Shown: one piece after another, positions 34,539 to 42,724 of the stretch
Layout: the number at the start of each line of letters is the position of its first letter
Numbering within the stretch: the stretch's first letter is position 1
Source of the DNA: an uncultured Christensenellaceae bacterium
GTDB lineage: Bacteria; Bacillota; Clostridia; Christensenellales; UBA3700
Assembly: GCA_944381345.1 (NCBI GenBank)
Contig: CALWKU010000059.1
Location: 1-46,470 of the forward strand
Direction of reading: 5' to 3'
Length of the DNA stretch: 46,470 nucleotides
Program-made: the position numbers and the translations under genes
Notes under the pieces: generated by a model
What the model was told of the DNA's origin: nothing
The model's database searches: none
Seen by the model: only the letters and a program-made list of their open reading frames with translations

Positions 34539-35075
34539 ATGGACATTGTGAGCTTGGATTGTCTTTGCTTGAAGTCGATTGACTACAAGGACAACGACCG
34601 TCTCGTCACTCTGTATGCGTCGGGGAAGGGCAAATTGACCGCTGTTGCCAAGGGCAGCAAAAGCCCCAAGGCAAAGCTGAAATATGCTGCTGCTCCGCTT
34701 TGTTTCGGCAATTATCAGCTTGCGAGCGGCAGGGGAGGACTCGTCATTACCGGCTGCGATCAATATGACGGTTTCTTTGGGGTGACCCGCGACATCGTCA
34801 TTTTTTACTGTGCGGGGACTGTGTTGGAAATAATGGACAAAACGGCTGTTGAAAACGACTTCAATCCCGCTCTTTTTACCCTCGCGCTGACCACTCTCAA
34901 TACCCTTTGCTACAAGTCGTGCGAACCTACCGCCGAACTCAAAAACTTTATCTCAGGCGCGCTCGACGCGCTCGGATTCGGAAAGACGGATATGTCGCTG
35001 CCAAAATATCGCCAATATTTTGAAAACAGGTTGGGAGTCAGGCTGAATTCGCTGAAAGAATTGAATTCTTTGTGA
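34539..35075 (+). CDS. recO: DNA repair protein RecO, compact form
   Basis: RecO loads RecA with RecR at single-strand gaps. The start at 34539 gives the family N-terminus (DCLCLKSIDYKDNDRLVTLYA, an OB fold); an ATG at 34521 overlapping yqzL is an alternative. The OB fold is followed by a helical domain and the usual C-terminal FENRLGVRLNSLKEL. At 178 residues it is much shorter than the usual 240-250. The C4 zinc finger found in most RecO proteins is absent, although the final helix is kept, so this looks like an internal loss rather than a truncated end. Codon use is a little more AT-rich than in era. Confidence 0.85.
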   Translation: MDIVSLDCLCLKSIDYKDNDRLVTLYASGKGKLTAVAKGSKSPKAKLKYAAAPLCFGNYQLASGRGGLVITGCDQYDGFFGVTRDIVIFYCAGTVLEIMDKTAVENDFNPALFTLALTTLNTLCYKSCEPTAELKNFISGALDALGFGKTDMSLPKYRQYFENRLGVRLNSLKELNSL

Positions 35076-35085
35076 CGTATTCGCC

Positions 35086-35161
35086 TTTAAGACGACCGAC
35101 GCGTTTCGTCTTGCCTCTGCGCGTATACGCGCTGAAATAACTTTATTGCGTACGTCTTAAA
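35086..35161 (+). ncRNA. Possible structured RNA between recO and ppdK
   Basis: TTTAAGACG at 35086-35094 pairs perfectly with CGTCTTAAA at 35153-35161, extended inside by ACGC/GCGT. The enclosed region holds a perfect 14-base palindrome GCGCGTATACGCGC (35119-35132). The same AAGACGA can instead pair with TCGTCTT at 35106-35112, so two exclusive folds exist. No known riboswitch class is recognised and no T tract follows. Confidence 0.3.
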
Positions 35162-35188
35162 ATTAACCTCGAATTTTCTACATTTCGC

Positions 35189-35218
35189 TTGCCAAAGGGT
35201 ACTAAAGTCTTGTAAAAT
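35189..35218 (+). promoter_or_regulatory. Promoter for ppdK
   Basis: TTGCCA at 35189-35194, 18 bases, TAAAAT at 35213-35218. A ribosome site CAGGAGG stands before the ATG at 35261, leaving a leader of about 36 bases. Confidence 0.65.
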
Positions 35219-35260
35219 AAAAGCGTAGTAAGCTACATTCAATTACTCAGGAGGTTTATT

Positions 35261-37924
35261 ATGGCAAAATACGTCTATCTTTTCAAAGAGGCAGACGGCG
35301 ACGACAAAGCGAAGTTCGGCGGCAAAGGCGCCAACCTCGCAAAAATGACTTCGTGGGGCATGCCCGTACCCGAAGGCTTTACCGTCACCACCGAGGCTTG
35401 CACAAAATGCTATGACGACGGCGAAACCGGCTCCGGCGAGATCATCGAACAGATCTTCGAAGCGCTTGCCAAGGTCGAGAAGGACGCCGGCAAGAAGTTC
35501 GGCGATGAAGAAAATCCCTTCCTTGTCTCCGTCCGCTCAGGCGCGCGCGCTTCCATGCCCGGCATGATGGACACCATCCTTAACCTCGGTCTCAACGACG
35601 TATCCGTCAAGGGCCTTGCCCGCAAGACCGGCAATCCGCGCTTTGCTTACGACTGCTACCGCAGGTTTATCCAGATGTTCTCCGATGTCGTAATGGGGTC
35701 GTCCAAGTCCTCGTTCGAGAAGATCATCGACGAGCTTAAAGAGCAGAAGGGCGTCAAGATGGACACCGAGCTTACTGCCGAAGATCTGCAGGAGCTCATC
35801 GCCAAATTCAAGAAATTCTACAAAGAAGATCAGGGACAGGACTTCCCGCAAGACCCCAAAGTGCAGTTGATCGAAGCGGTCAAGGCGGTGTTCCGCAGCT
35901 GGAACAATCCGCGCGCTATCGTCTACCGCCGCATGAACGACATCCCGTCCAGCTGGGGCACGGCGGTCAACGTCCAGTCGATGGTGTTCGGAAACATGGG
36001 CGATACTTCCGGTACGGGCGTCGCATTCACACGTGACCCCGCCACCGGAGAAAAGAGACTGTTCGGCGAGTATCTTATGAACGCGCAGGGCGAAGACGTC
36101 GTCGCCGGTATCCGCACCCCGATGACTATAGACCACCTCAAGGAAACCAATCCCGCAGTATATAAACAGTTTGTAGAGATCGCCAACAGGCTCGAACAAG
36201 CCAACCGCGATATGCAGGATATGGAGTTCACGATCGAAGAGGGCAAGCTCTATATGTTGCAGACACGCAACGGCAAGCGCACCGCAAAGGCTGCGATCAA
36301 GATCGCTTGCGATCTCGTCTCCGAGGGCATGATCACAAAGCAGGAGGCTTTGCTCAAGATAGAGCCCAAGCAGCTCGACGCGCTGCTGCACCCGATGTTC
36401 AACGCATCCGTTCTCAAAAAGACGAAAGAGCTTTCCAAAGGTTTGCCGGCGTCTCCCGGCGCCGCGTGCGGCAAGGTCGCGTTCTCTGCCGAAGAGGCTG
36501 TCGAACGTCATAACAAGGGCGAAAAGGTCGTCCTCGTCCGCCTCGAGACCTCTCCCGAGGACATCGAAGGCATGTATGCAGCAGAGGGCATCCTCACCGC
36601 AAGAGGCGGCATGACCTCTCACGCGGCAGTCGTCGCCCGCGGCATGGGCGCGTGCTGCGTCGCGGGATGCCCCGACATCAAGATCGACGAGGAGAAAAAG
36701 ATCCTTTGGATCAAGGACAAAAAGTTCACCACCAACGATTACATCTCTCTCGACGGTTCCACCGGATATGTCTACGGCGAGGAGCTGCCGACCGAGCAGG
36801 CTACCGTTACCGGCGACTTTGCCAAGATCATGGAGTGGGCGGACAAGAACAGGGCGCTCCAAGTCCGCACCAATGCAGACACACCGCACGACGCGCAGGT
36901 AGCCGTCAACTTCGGCGCCGAGGGTATCGGCTTGTGCCGTACCGAGCATATGTTCTTCGCCGAGGATCGTATCCTTGCGGTAAGAGAGATGATCTGCTCC
37001 AAGACCGTCGAAGAACGCAAGAAGGCGCTCGCCAAGATCCTGCCTATGCAGAGAGGCGACTTTGAAGGGCTGTACACCGCGTTGCAGGGCAGACCCGTCA
37101 CTATCCGTTTCCTCGACCCGCCGCTCCACGAATTCGTGCCGCACAAGGACGAGGAGATCGCCGAACTTGCCAAGACGATGGGGCTCAAATTCGAGGACGT
37201 CAAGGCGACCGTCGAGAGTCTGCACGAGTTCAACCCGATGATGGGTCACCGCGGTTGCCGTCTGTCGGTCACCTATCCCGAGATTGCCGAGATGCAGACG
37301 AGAGCGGTCATCGAGGCTGCGATCAATGTCGGCAAGAAGGGCATCAAGGTCGTTCCCGAGATCATGGTCCCGCTCGTCGGCGACGTCAAGGAGCTTAAAT
37401 TCGTCAAAGAGGTCATTGTCAAGACCGCCGAAGAAGTCCTTGCGGAAAACAACGCGAAGATGGAATATCACATCGGCACTATGATCGAGATCCCAAGGGC
37501 GGCGCTTACTGCGGACGAGATCGCCAAGGAGGCGGAGTTCTTCTCCTTCGGCACCAACGACCTCACGCAGATGACCTATGGCTTCTCGCGCGACGATGCA
37601 GGCAAGTTCCTCAACGAGTACTACGACAAGAAGATCTTTGAGTCCGATCCTTTCGCCAAACTCGACCAGATCGGCGTAGGCAAGCTGATGAAGATCGCGA
37701 TCGAGGGCGGCAAAGAGACCCGTCCCGACATCAAACTCGGCATTTGCGGCGAACACGGCGGCGATCCTTCGACCATCGAGTTCTGCCACAACATCGGTTT
37801 GACCTATGTCTCCTGCTCGCCCTTCCGCGTGCCCATCGCAAGACTTGCCGCAGCTCAGGCGAATATCCTCAATCCGCGTGTTAAGCCTGAGGATATGAGT
37901 ACGCGCTATATCGAAGAACAGTAA
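35261..37924 (+). CDS. ppdK: Pyruvate, phosphate dikinase
   Basis: PpdK interconverts pyruvate, ATP and phosphate with PEP, AMP and pyrophosphate. In anaerobes it serves glycolysis or PEP synthesis. The 887-residue protein has an N-terminal ATP-grasp region (GGKGANLAKMTSWGMPVPEGF), a central phosphohistidine domain with GGMTSHAAVVARGMG (histidine near residue 453; the threonine beside it is the regulatory site in plants), and a C-terminal TIM barrel with FGTNDLTQMTYGFSRDD. The length is normal. It is monocistronic. Confidence 0.97.
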   Translation: MAKYVYLFKEADGDDKAKFGGKGANLAKMTSWGMPVPEGFTVTTEACTKCYDDGETGSGEIIEQIFEALAKVEKDAGKKFGDEENPFLVSVRSGARASMPGMMDTILNLGLNDVSVKGLARKTGNPRFAYDCYRRFIQMFSDVVMGSSKSSFEKIIDELKEQKGVKMDTELTAEDLQELIAKFKKFYKEDQGQDFPQDPKVQLIEAVKAVFRSWNNPRAIVYRRMNDIPSSWGTAVNVQSMVFGNMGDTSGTGVAFTRDPATGEKRLFGEYLMNAQGEDVVAGIRTPMTIDHLKETNPAVYKQFVEIANRLEQANRDMQDMEFTIEEGKLYMLQTRNGKRTAKAAIKIACDLVSEGMITKQEALLKIEPKQLDALLHPMFNASVLKKTKELSKGLPASPGAACGKVAFSAEEAVERHNKGEKVVLVRLETSPEDIEGMYAAEGILTARGGMTSHAAVVARGMGACCVAGCPDIKIDEEKKILWIKDKKFTTNDYISLDGSTGYVYGEELPTEQATVTGDFAKIMEWADKNRALQVRTNADTPHDAQVAVNFGAEGIGLCRTEHMFFAEDRILAVREMICSKTVEERKKALAKILPMQRGDFEGLYTALQGRPVTIRFLDPPLHEFVPHKDEEIAELAKTMGLKFEDVKATVESLHEFNPMMGHRGCRLSVTYPEIAEMQTRAVIEAAINVGKKGIKVVPEIMVPLVGDVKELKFVKEVIVKTAEEVLAENNAKMEYHIGTMIEIPRAALTADEIAKEAEFFSFGTNDLTQMTYGFSRDDAGKFLNEYYDKKIFESDPFAKLDQIGVGKLMKIAIEGGKETRPDIKLGICGEHGGDPSTIEFCHNIGLTYVSCSPFRVPIARLAAAQANILNPRVKPEDMSTRYIEEQ

Positions 37925-37945
37925 CTGTTTGACCGCGTATAAGAC

Positions 37946-37975
37946 GCCCGTCATTGCCAACCGGCAATGACGGGC
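37946..37975 (+). terminator. Hairpin after ppdK
   Basis: A perfect 13-bp stem, GCCCGTCATTGCC/GGCAATGACGGGC, with an AACC loop. Only TCTT follows, so it may work as a strong pausing or 3'-protecting structure rather than a classic terminator. Confidence 0.65.
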
Positions 37976-37980
37976 TCTTC

Positions 37981-38126
37981 GCATATCATTGTCGCGCTCC
38001 GGTTTTCTTGCTCACGTACCTAAAAGTACGCTCGCGTCGATAAATCCTCGCGCTCCTCGATCTGCTCGCTTCTCCGCGGTCAAACTTACGCATCTCGCGG
38101 GTTGGTACTAAGCGCGCGTATAATGC
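37981..38126. repeat. 146-bp tandem intergenic repeat, copy 1
   Basis: This is the first of two head-to-tail copies with a 146-base period. The first 103 bases differ from copy 2 at only two positions (ggtttt/gggttt and gcgtcg/gcatcg); the last 43 are more diverged but still aligned. It includes a small hairpin CGTAC-CTAAAA-GTACG (38015-38030) and ends with GCGCGTATAATGC. It contains no convincing gene. Confidence 0.85.
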
Positions 38127-38272
38127 GCATATCATTGTCGCGCTCCGGGTTTCTTGCTCACGTACCTAAAAGTACGCTCGCATCGATAAATCCTCGCGCT
38201 CCTCGATCTGCTCGCTTCTCCGCGGTCAAGCATACGCCTATCGGGACTTGGTGCAGAGTGCGCGTATAATGG
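38127..38272. repeat. 146-bp tandem intergenic repeat, copy 2
   Basis: This is the second copy, aligned without gaps to copy 1, with the same CGTAC-CTAAAA-GTACG hairpin and ending CGCGTATAATGG. A related CGCGTATAA also stands just left of copy 1 (about 37935), suggesting that the unit boundary lies at this motif. Confidence 0.85.
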
Positions 38273-38302
38273 CGCAGCTTTACGCCTAAAAGAACGTCTC
38301 GG

Positions 38303-38338
38303 AAAAAATTGTTCCGCGCCCCAAAGGGAGCGCGGAAC
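38303..38338 (-). terminator. Terminator of the minus-strand membrane protein gene
   Basis: On the minus strand, a 12-bp stem with one bulged base (GTTCCGCGC-CCC/GGG-GCGCGGAAC, AAA loop on the plus strand) is followed by AATTTTTT. Confidence 0.85.
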
Positions 38339-38393
38339 TGAAAAGCGCGCGAAACTCGCAAAAACAGCGTCGCGGCGCAGTTTTGTCGCAACG

Positions 38394-38981
38394 TCATTGA
38401 GCGTCTTTAGGCGCATCCTCGCTTGTTTTGTGCTGCGAGGCGTTGTTTTTGGAGAGTTTTTCTTTGACGAGCTTGATCAAGTCTATGTCCTTGACCGTGC
38501 AATAGGTGGACGCTATCGGCACGGCGAGAAAGACGACGCTCATCAATATGCCCAAACAATAGATCAGATATTGTACGCCGCCCTCGCCGAGGAAGATCTG
38601 AAACGCGGTCACGATGTCGCCGACCATGTCTTGGAGAAAGGCGGGCAGAGATGCGCCCGCGGCGGCGGGGATCATCAGCACGAACGCCAGCAGCAGCGGC
38701 ACCGTCATAACCGTACTGTATGCGCATACGACGACGGAAAAGACGTTTTTGACCTTGCCGCCAAAAGTGGCGGCTGCGGCGGACATTAGCATTATGCCGC
38801 ACGCCATCGTCGCAATGACGACGACATAGTTAAGTACCAGATTGGGGAATGCGTCGAAATATGGCAATCCGGCGTCAAGTCCGAGAGTTTGCAGGAGAGA
38901 GAGTATCCCCCAAACGTTGAGAGCCGCGGCGACGACGATCATCACGGCTTGAATGATTTTTTTTGCAGTGGCGTTTTGCAT
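38394..38981 (-). CDS. Four-helix membrane protein, unknown function
   Basis: I do not recognise this 195-residue protein. Four strongly hydrophobic segments lie at about 9-30, 47-71, 80-104 and 134-158, followed by a short charged cytoplasmic tail (KEKLSKNNASQHKTSEDAPKD). The segments are rich in alanine, valine and methionine and contain no obvious charged residues for transport. GAGGAGG precedes the ATG and a near-consensus promoter stands upstream, so it is surely expressed. It diverges from the YhcH-family gene. Confidence 0.78.
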   Translation of the reverse strand: MQNATAKKIIQAVMIVVAAALNVWGILSLLQTLGLDAGLPYFDAFPNLVLNYVVVIATMACGIMLMSAAAATFGGKVKNVFSVVVCAYSTVMTVPLLLAFVLMIPAAAGASLPAFLQDMVGDIVTAFQIFLGEGGVQYLIYCLGILMSVVFLAVPIASTYCTVKDIDLIKLVKEKLSKNNASQHKTSEDAPKDAQ

Positions 38982-39002
38982 AATTCCTCCTCGTCTGATT
39001 CA

Positions 39003-39031
39003 ATTATAATGCAATCGCGCCCGTTCGTCAA
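39003..39031 (-). promoter_or_regulatory. Promoter for the minus-strand membrane protein gene
   Basis: On the minus strand: TTGACG (39031-39026), 17 bases, perfect TATAAT (39008-39003). The ATG is at 38981. Confidence 0.82.
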
Positions 39032-39094
39032 CATTCTCGGCGTTGCAAGGAAGTATTTTGCTGTTGAAGCGCGCGATATCGTCGGGCAAATACT

Positions 39095-39122
39095 TTGCAT
39101 ATGGGCGAGCATTTGGTATAAT
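39095..39122 (+). promoter_or_regulatory. Promoter for the YhcH-family gene
   Basis: TTGCAT at 39095-39100, 16 bases, TATAAT at 39117-39122 with a TGG extended -10 before it. The ATG at 39141 is 18 bases beyond, so the leader is very short. Confidence 0.75.
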
Positions 39123-39140
39123 GAAACAAAAGGAGAGAAC

Positions 39141-39584
39141 ATGATATATTGCGAAAGAGACGGAAAAGTATATGCGGACGCGGACGCCCGCGTCGCGCTG
39201 TGTCTGAAAAGAGCCGCCGCGATGAGCGCGGACACCCCGGACGGGCGGTACGACATCGATGACGGCATATATGTCAACGTGATGACCTATGGTCCGCGCG
39301 CCGCCGAAGGAGCGACGTTTGAGACGCACCGCAAGCGGGCGGATCTTCAATACATCATTTGCGGAAGCGAGCTGATGGGCGTGCCCGACATCGCCAACGC
39401 GCGCGCAGTTACGGCTTACGACGAGCAAAACGACATAGAGACCGCGTCCGCGCCGCTCGTGTTGCTGCCGATGAGAGCGCGCGGCTGGGCGCTTTTTCTG
39501 CCCGGAGAAGGGCACGCGCCGAGCATTTGTGACGGCGAGTGCAATCGCGTCAAAAAGGCGGTTTTTAAGATCGAGATGAGGTGA
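39141..39584 (+). CDS. YhcH/YjgK/YiaL-family protein
   Basis: This 147-residue cupin-like protein belongs to the DUF386 family, members of which are tied to sugar (sialic acid or beta-galactoside) metabolism and are thought to be isomerases or to bind metal. Family marks are FETHRKRADLQYIICGSE, with a putative metal-binding histidine and glutamate, and FLPGEGHAPSI. AAAGGAGA precedes the ATG. No sugar-catabolic partner is encoded nearby, so the substrate is open. A membrane protein gene follows after three bases. Confidence 0.88.
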   Translation: MIYCERDGKVYADADARVALCLKRAAAMSADTPDGRYDIDDGIYVNVMTYGPRAAEGATFETHRKRADLQYIICGSELMGVPDIANARAVTAYDEQNDIETASAPLVLLPMRARGWALFLPGEGHAPSICDGECNRVKKAVFKIEMR

Positions 39585-39587
39585 AAC

Positions 39588-40403
39588 GTGCAGTATTGGT
39601 GGTTTTCGGCCATAGTAGGCATAATAGCGCTCGGATCGGGCGCGCTTGCCGCATGGCTGCACAGACATATACGCGCGTCATATATCGTTGCGATGTGTAT
39701 AGCGGCAGTATTGATAGCGTACAAGACGTGCGAATTCGGTTACTACCGCATCATCGGACATCCCGAATATCCGGTTGAGTTCTCGCACATATCTTATTTT
39801 ATCATCGGAGCGACAATGCTGACAGGCGTCAAAAAGATGCGTTTCTTCGCGGCTTTTTGCGGCTCGGCCGGCGGGATCGGTTATCTGATTGCGACCATGC
39901 TTTCCCCGGACAGTATGGTCACGGGTATGTCCTCGACATACTACGTCGTGGTCGGAGTCATCCAACATGAGCTGCTTTTCTTTGTCGGATTGTTGTTGAT
40001 GTTCAACATTCAGCGGCACGGTTACCGCGACATTTGGGTGCCGATCGCGGGGACTGCGGCGATCATAGGCTTTTCGCTGCTCGTCTACTACCACTACGTC
40101 TATCCCGACTATATCAATGTCGACAAGATAGTCATCATCAAGATCGTCAAGGGTACGATCATAGGCTATTTGATAGGCGAAGAAAATCTCACCCCCGCGA
40201 TACAGATAGTGACGGCGATAGCGATCGCAATCCTTGCGATCGCGGTGATGCTCCTCTTTCTTTGGCTCAACAACAAGATGTTTGACAAGACTGAGCGTGA
40301 AGCGGCGCAGGCGGGTATACAGCTTCCTCGAACGGATGACCTCGGCATAGCGCCGTGGATAAAGAAGGCGATCGACGAGTACAGAGAAAAGAAGAAGGGT
40401 TGA
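39588..40403 (+). CDS. Multi-helix membrane protein, unknown function
   Basis: I do not recognise this 271-residue protein with confidence. About seven hydrophobic segments are seen (near 4-23, 33-46, 66-81, 88-105, 116-139, 151-168 and 206-228) and a charged C-terminal tail. A block EYPVEFSHISYFIIGA, followed by a helix ending in ATMLSPDS, resembles the layout of YwaF-type membrane proteins, but the match is loose. The start is GTG, placed right after GAGGTGA that contains the stop of the YhcH-family gene, so the two are likely co-translated. Confidence 0.75.
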   Translation: MQYWWFSAIVGIIALGSGALAAWLHRHIRASYIVAMCIAAVLIAYKTCEFGYYRIIGHPEYPVEFSHISYFIIGATMLTGVKKMRFFAAFCGSAGGIGYLIATMLSPDSMVTGMSSTYYVVVGVIQHELLFFVGLLLMFNIQRHGYRDIWVPIAGTAAIIGFSLLVYYHYVYPDYINVDKIVIIKIVKGTIIGYLIGEENLTPAIQIVTAIAIAILAIAVMLLFLWLNNKMFDKTEREAAQAGIQLPRTDDLGIAPWIKKAIDEYREKKKG

Positions 40404-40476
40404 TCGAATGATAACGATATCGCAGACAAACTCAAAAGCAGGCGTTCGAGCTTAAAACATGATTTGGCAACGAAAA

Positions 40477-40507
40477 CGGCGCGCCGGACGGCACGCCGCA
40501 ATTTTTT
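40477..40507. terminator. Bidirectional terminator before rnfB
   Basis: CGGCGCGCC pairs with GGCACGCCG (one mismatch) around a GGAC loop (40477-40498) and is followed by six Ts. On the other strand a run of four Ts follows the stem, so it can also end the rnf operon. Confidence 0.8.
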
Positions 40508-40534
40508 ATGTTATGCCGAGATCGGTCGGGCGGT

Positions 40535-41350
40535 TCACATCGTCTTAATGACGTGGCGCGGGCACTTTTCGAGGCATTTCATACAGCCGGTGCATTTTGA
40601 GTAGTCGAACACCGGCAGATTGTCCTTCATCGTGATCGCTCCGTTGGGACAGGTGCGCGCGCACAGCCCGCAGCCTATGCAGCCCTGTTTGCAAAACGCC
40701 ATCGTCTCTTTGCCCCTGCAATTGGTCGAGCAAGCGCAATACACCGCCGCCTTTGAGGGAATGCGTTCGATCACTCCGCGCGGGCAGACGCGCATGCATG
40801 CGCCGCAGGAGATGCACACCGTCTTGTCGACGACCGCGACGCCGTCTTTGATCTTGATCGCGTCGACCGGGCACACCTCGGTGCAGCTGCCTCCGCCGAG
40901 ACAGGCTGTCCTGCACAATTTGAGCCCTCCGAGGTATTGGTTGAGGAATACACAGCCGTCGTTGCCGACATAGGCGTATCTGTCCTCTGCGTTGACGCCG
41001 CCCGAACATTTGGCGACCGCGACTGTGGGTTCGGCTGCCGAAAACTCCACGCCTATCAACTTGGCGATCTCTTTCTTTTCTTCTTCCGATGTGACCTTGC
41101 AATCGTCGAGCGAAGCCTTGCCGCACGCGAGGCATTGCGCAAAGCCCTCGCAGCCCGTATGGCCGCAGCCGCCGCAATTCGCGCCGGCGAGGTGTTCGAG
41201 GATCTTGACGACCTTTTCGTCCTCGTTGATGTGACACACCTTGGTGACGATCAGTATGAGTACCGCAAACAGCACCGCGAGCGCGGCGATGATGCCCAGC
41301 ACCAATCCCACCTTGTCCCATTGAACGGAAGCACACAAAATCATTTCCAT
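40535..41350 (-). CDS. rnfB: Rnf complex subunit B
   Basis: RnfB takes electrons from ferredoxin into the membrane Rnf complex (ferredoxin:NAD+ oxidoreductase). The 271-residue protein has one N-terminal membrane helix, a first Fe-S motif CGGCGHTGCEGF with a later cysteine, then four ferredoxin-type sets: SCTEVCP, CISCGACMRVCP, CIGCGLCARTCP and CTGCMKCLEKCP. GAGGTGG precedes the ATG at 41350; a GTG two codons earlier is possible. It is the last gene of rnfCDGEAB. Confidence 0.95.
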   Translation of the reverse strand: MEMILCASVQWDKVGLVLGIIAALAVLFAVLILIVTKVCHINEDEKVVKILEHLAGANCGGCGHTGCEGFAQCLACGKASLDDCKVTSEEEKKEIAKLIGVEFSAAEPTVAVAKCSGGVNAEDRYAYVGNDGCVFLNQYLGGLKLCRTACLGGGSCTEVCPVDAIKIKDGVAVVDKTVCISCGACMRVCPRGVIERIPSKAAVYCACSTNCRGKETMAFCKQGCIGCGLCARTCPNGAITMKDNLPVFDYSKCTGCMKCLEKCPRHVIKTM

Positions 41351-41357
41351 ATCCACC

Positions 41358-41963
41358 TCAGCCTATCATGTTGAACACATAGAAACCCATCGCCATAAAG
41401 CACGCCGCGATCATAGTGATCGGGAAACCTTTGAGCGCTTTGGGCAGTTTGAGACGGTCTATCTTTTCGCGCAGACCGCTCATGATCACTATCGAGACGG
41501 TGAAACCTACGCCGGCGAACAGACCGTACAGCACGGCGACGCCGACATTCATGCTCGTGATGCCGAGTAGGCTCATCATCTGCGCCTTGTCTATCACCAG
41601 CTCTGCGACGCCAAGCACCGCGCAGTTGGTCGTGATCAGCGGAAGATATATGCCCATCGCGCGGTAGAGCGGAGGAGAGAACTTGCGTATCGCGCGTTCT
41701 ATCATCTGCACCAGCGCCGCGATGACGAAGATAAAGACGATGATCTCAAGATATTCCAATCCGAGGGGGACGAGGATGTATTCGTAAAGAGGATAGGTGA
41801 TGAGGCAGGTGATCGTCATTACCAAAGTGACGGCGACGCCCATGCCCAGCGCGCTGCTCGTCTTTTTGGACACGCCGAGGAAAGGGCATATGCCGAGGAA
41901 CTGCACGACGACGAAGTTGTTGACCAGCACCGCCATTACGATGATCGTAAAGAAAGTACCCAT
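41358..41963 (-). CDS. rnfA: Rnf complex subunit A
   Basis: This 201-residue, six-helix membrane subunit pairs with RnfE to form the ion- and electron-conducting core. Conserved cysteines in GICPFLG and TTNCAVLG are at the positions proposed to hold an intramembrane iron-sulfur centre shared with RnfE. Its ATG overlaps the rnfE stop (TAATG), with GGAGGTAA upstream. Length and topology are typical. Confidence 0.95.
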   Translation of the reverse strand: MGTFFTIIVMAVLVNNFVVVQFLGICPFLGVSKKTSSALGMGVAVTLVMTITCLITYPLYEYILVPLGLEYLEIIVFIFVIAALVQMIERAIRKFSPPLYRAMGIYLPLITTNCAVLGVAELVIDKAQMMSLLGITSMNVGVAVLYGLFAGVGFTVSIVIMSGLREKIDRLKLPKALKGFPITMIAACFMAMGFYVFNMIG

Positions 41964-42724
41964 TATGCTTTACCTCCGTTGTCGTGTACTGCCGCGTTCG
42001 CCGCGTCCTCGGCGGGAGTCTGAGCCGATACGGCGTCCTCCGCTTCCGCCTGTTCGGCAAGTTCGCTTTGCGGGTCGCCGATGTCGGGCTTTTGCATTAT
42101 CCGCGCCGCAAAGTTTTTGCTGCGCAGTTTGTTTTCCGCCTTTGAGTAGATGTGGTTGAACAGCGCGATACATACGCCGTAGACGAAAAACGCGCCCGCC
42201 GACGACGAGAAGAATCCTATGCGGAAGTCCCACAATTGATAGCCGAAGATCGCGCCGCTGCCCAACACTTCGCGTATTATGCCGAGGAGGGTAAGCGCGC
42301 AGGTGAACCCGAGCCCTGTGAACAGACCGTCCATCGCCGAGTCGAGCACCTTGTTTTTGCTTGCGAACGATTCCGCCCTGCCGAGGATGATGCAGTTGAC
42401 AACGATCAGCGGCAGATATACGCCCATCGACTCGTAAAGAGAGGGGATGAACTTGTCCAACACCATGCGCACGATCGTGACGAACGTTGCGATGATGATG
42501 ACGAATGCGGGAATGCGCACCGCGTTGGGGATCGCCTTGCGCAGCAGCGAGATAAGCACGTTGGAGCAGATCAAAATGAATGTGACCGCAAGTCCCATGC
42601 CTATGCCGTTGAACGCCGCCGTCGACAGCGCGAGCGTAGGGCAGGTGCCCAGCACGAGCCTGAACGTCGGATTGTTGCGCAGCAATCCGTCAAAAGAGAT
42701 CTGTTTGAATCTTTGACCCGTCAT
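41963..42724 (-). CDS. rnfE: Rnf complex subunit E
   Basis: This is the membrane partner of RnfA, homologous to it, with cysteines in LGTCPTLAL and VVNCIILGRAE. The 253-residue protein has a normal six-helix core. From about residue 200 it carries an acidic, alanine-rich tail (SELAEQAEAEDAVSAQ), longer than usual. The start overlaps the rnfG stop by four bases. Confidence 0.94.
   Translation of the reverse strand: MTGQRFKQISFDGLLRNNPTFRLVLGTCPTLALSTAAFNGIGMGLAVTFILICSNVLISLLRKAIPNAVRIPAFVIIIATFVTIVRMVLDKFIPSLYESMGVYLPLIVVNCIILGRAESFASKNKVLDSAMDGLFTGLGFTCALTLLGIIREVLGSGAIFGYQLWDFRIGFFSSSAGAFFVYGVCIALFNHIYSKAENKLRSKNFAARIMQKPDIGDPQSELAEQAEAEDAVSAQTPAEDAANAAVHDNGGKA

Noticed and set aside
35086..35161. 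tRNA or a known riboswitch
   Set aside because: No acceptor stem with CCA, anticodon arm or T-loop, and no recognisable aptamer core.
37981..38272. CRISPR-like array
   Set aside because: There are only two units with a 146-base period, no short repeat/spacer pattern and no cas gene.
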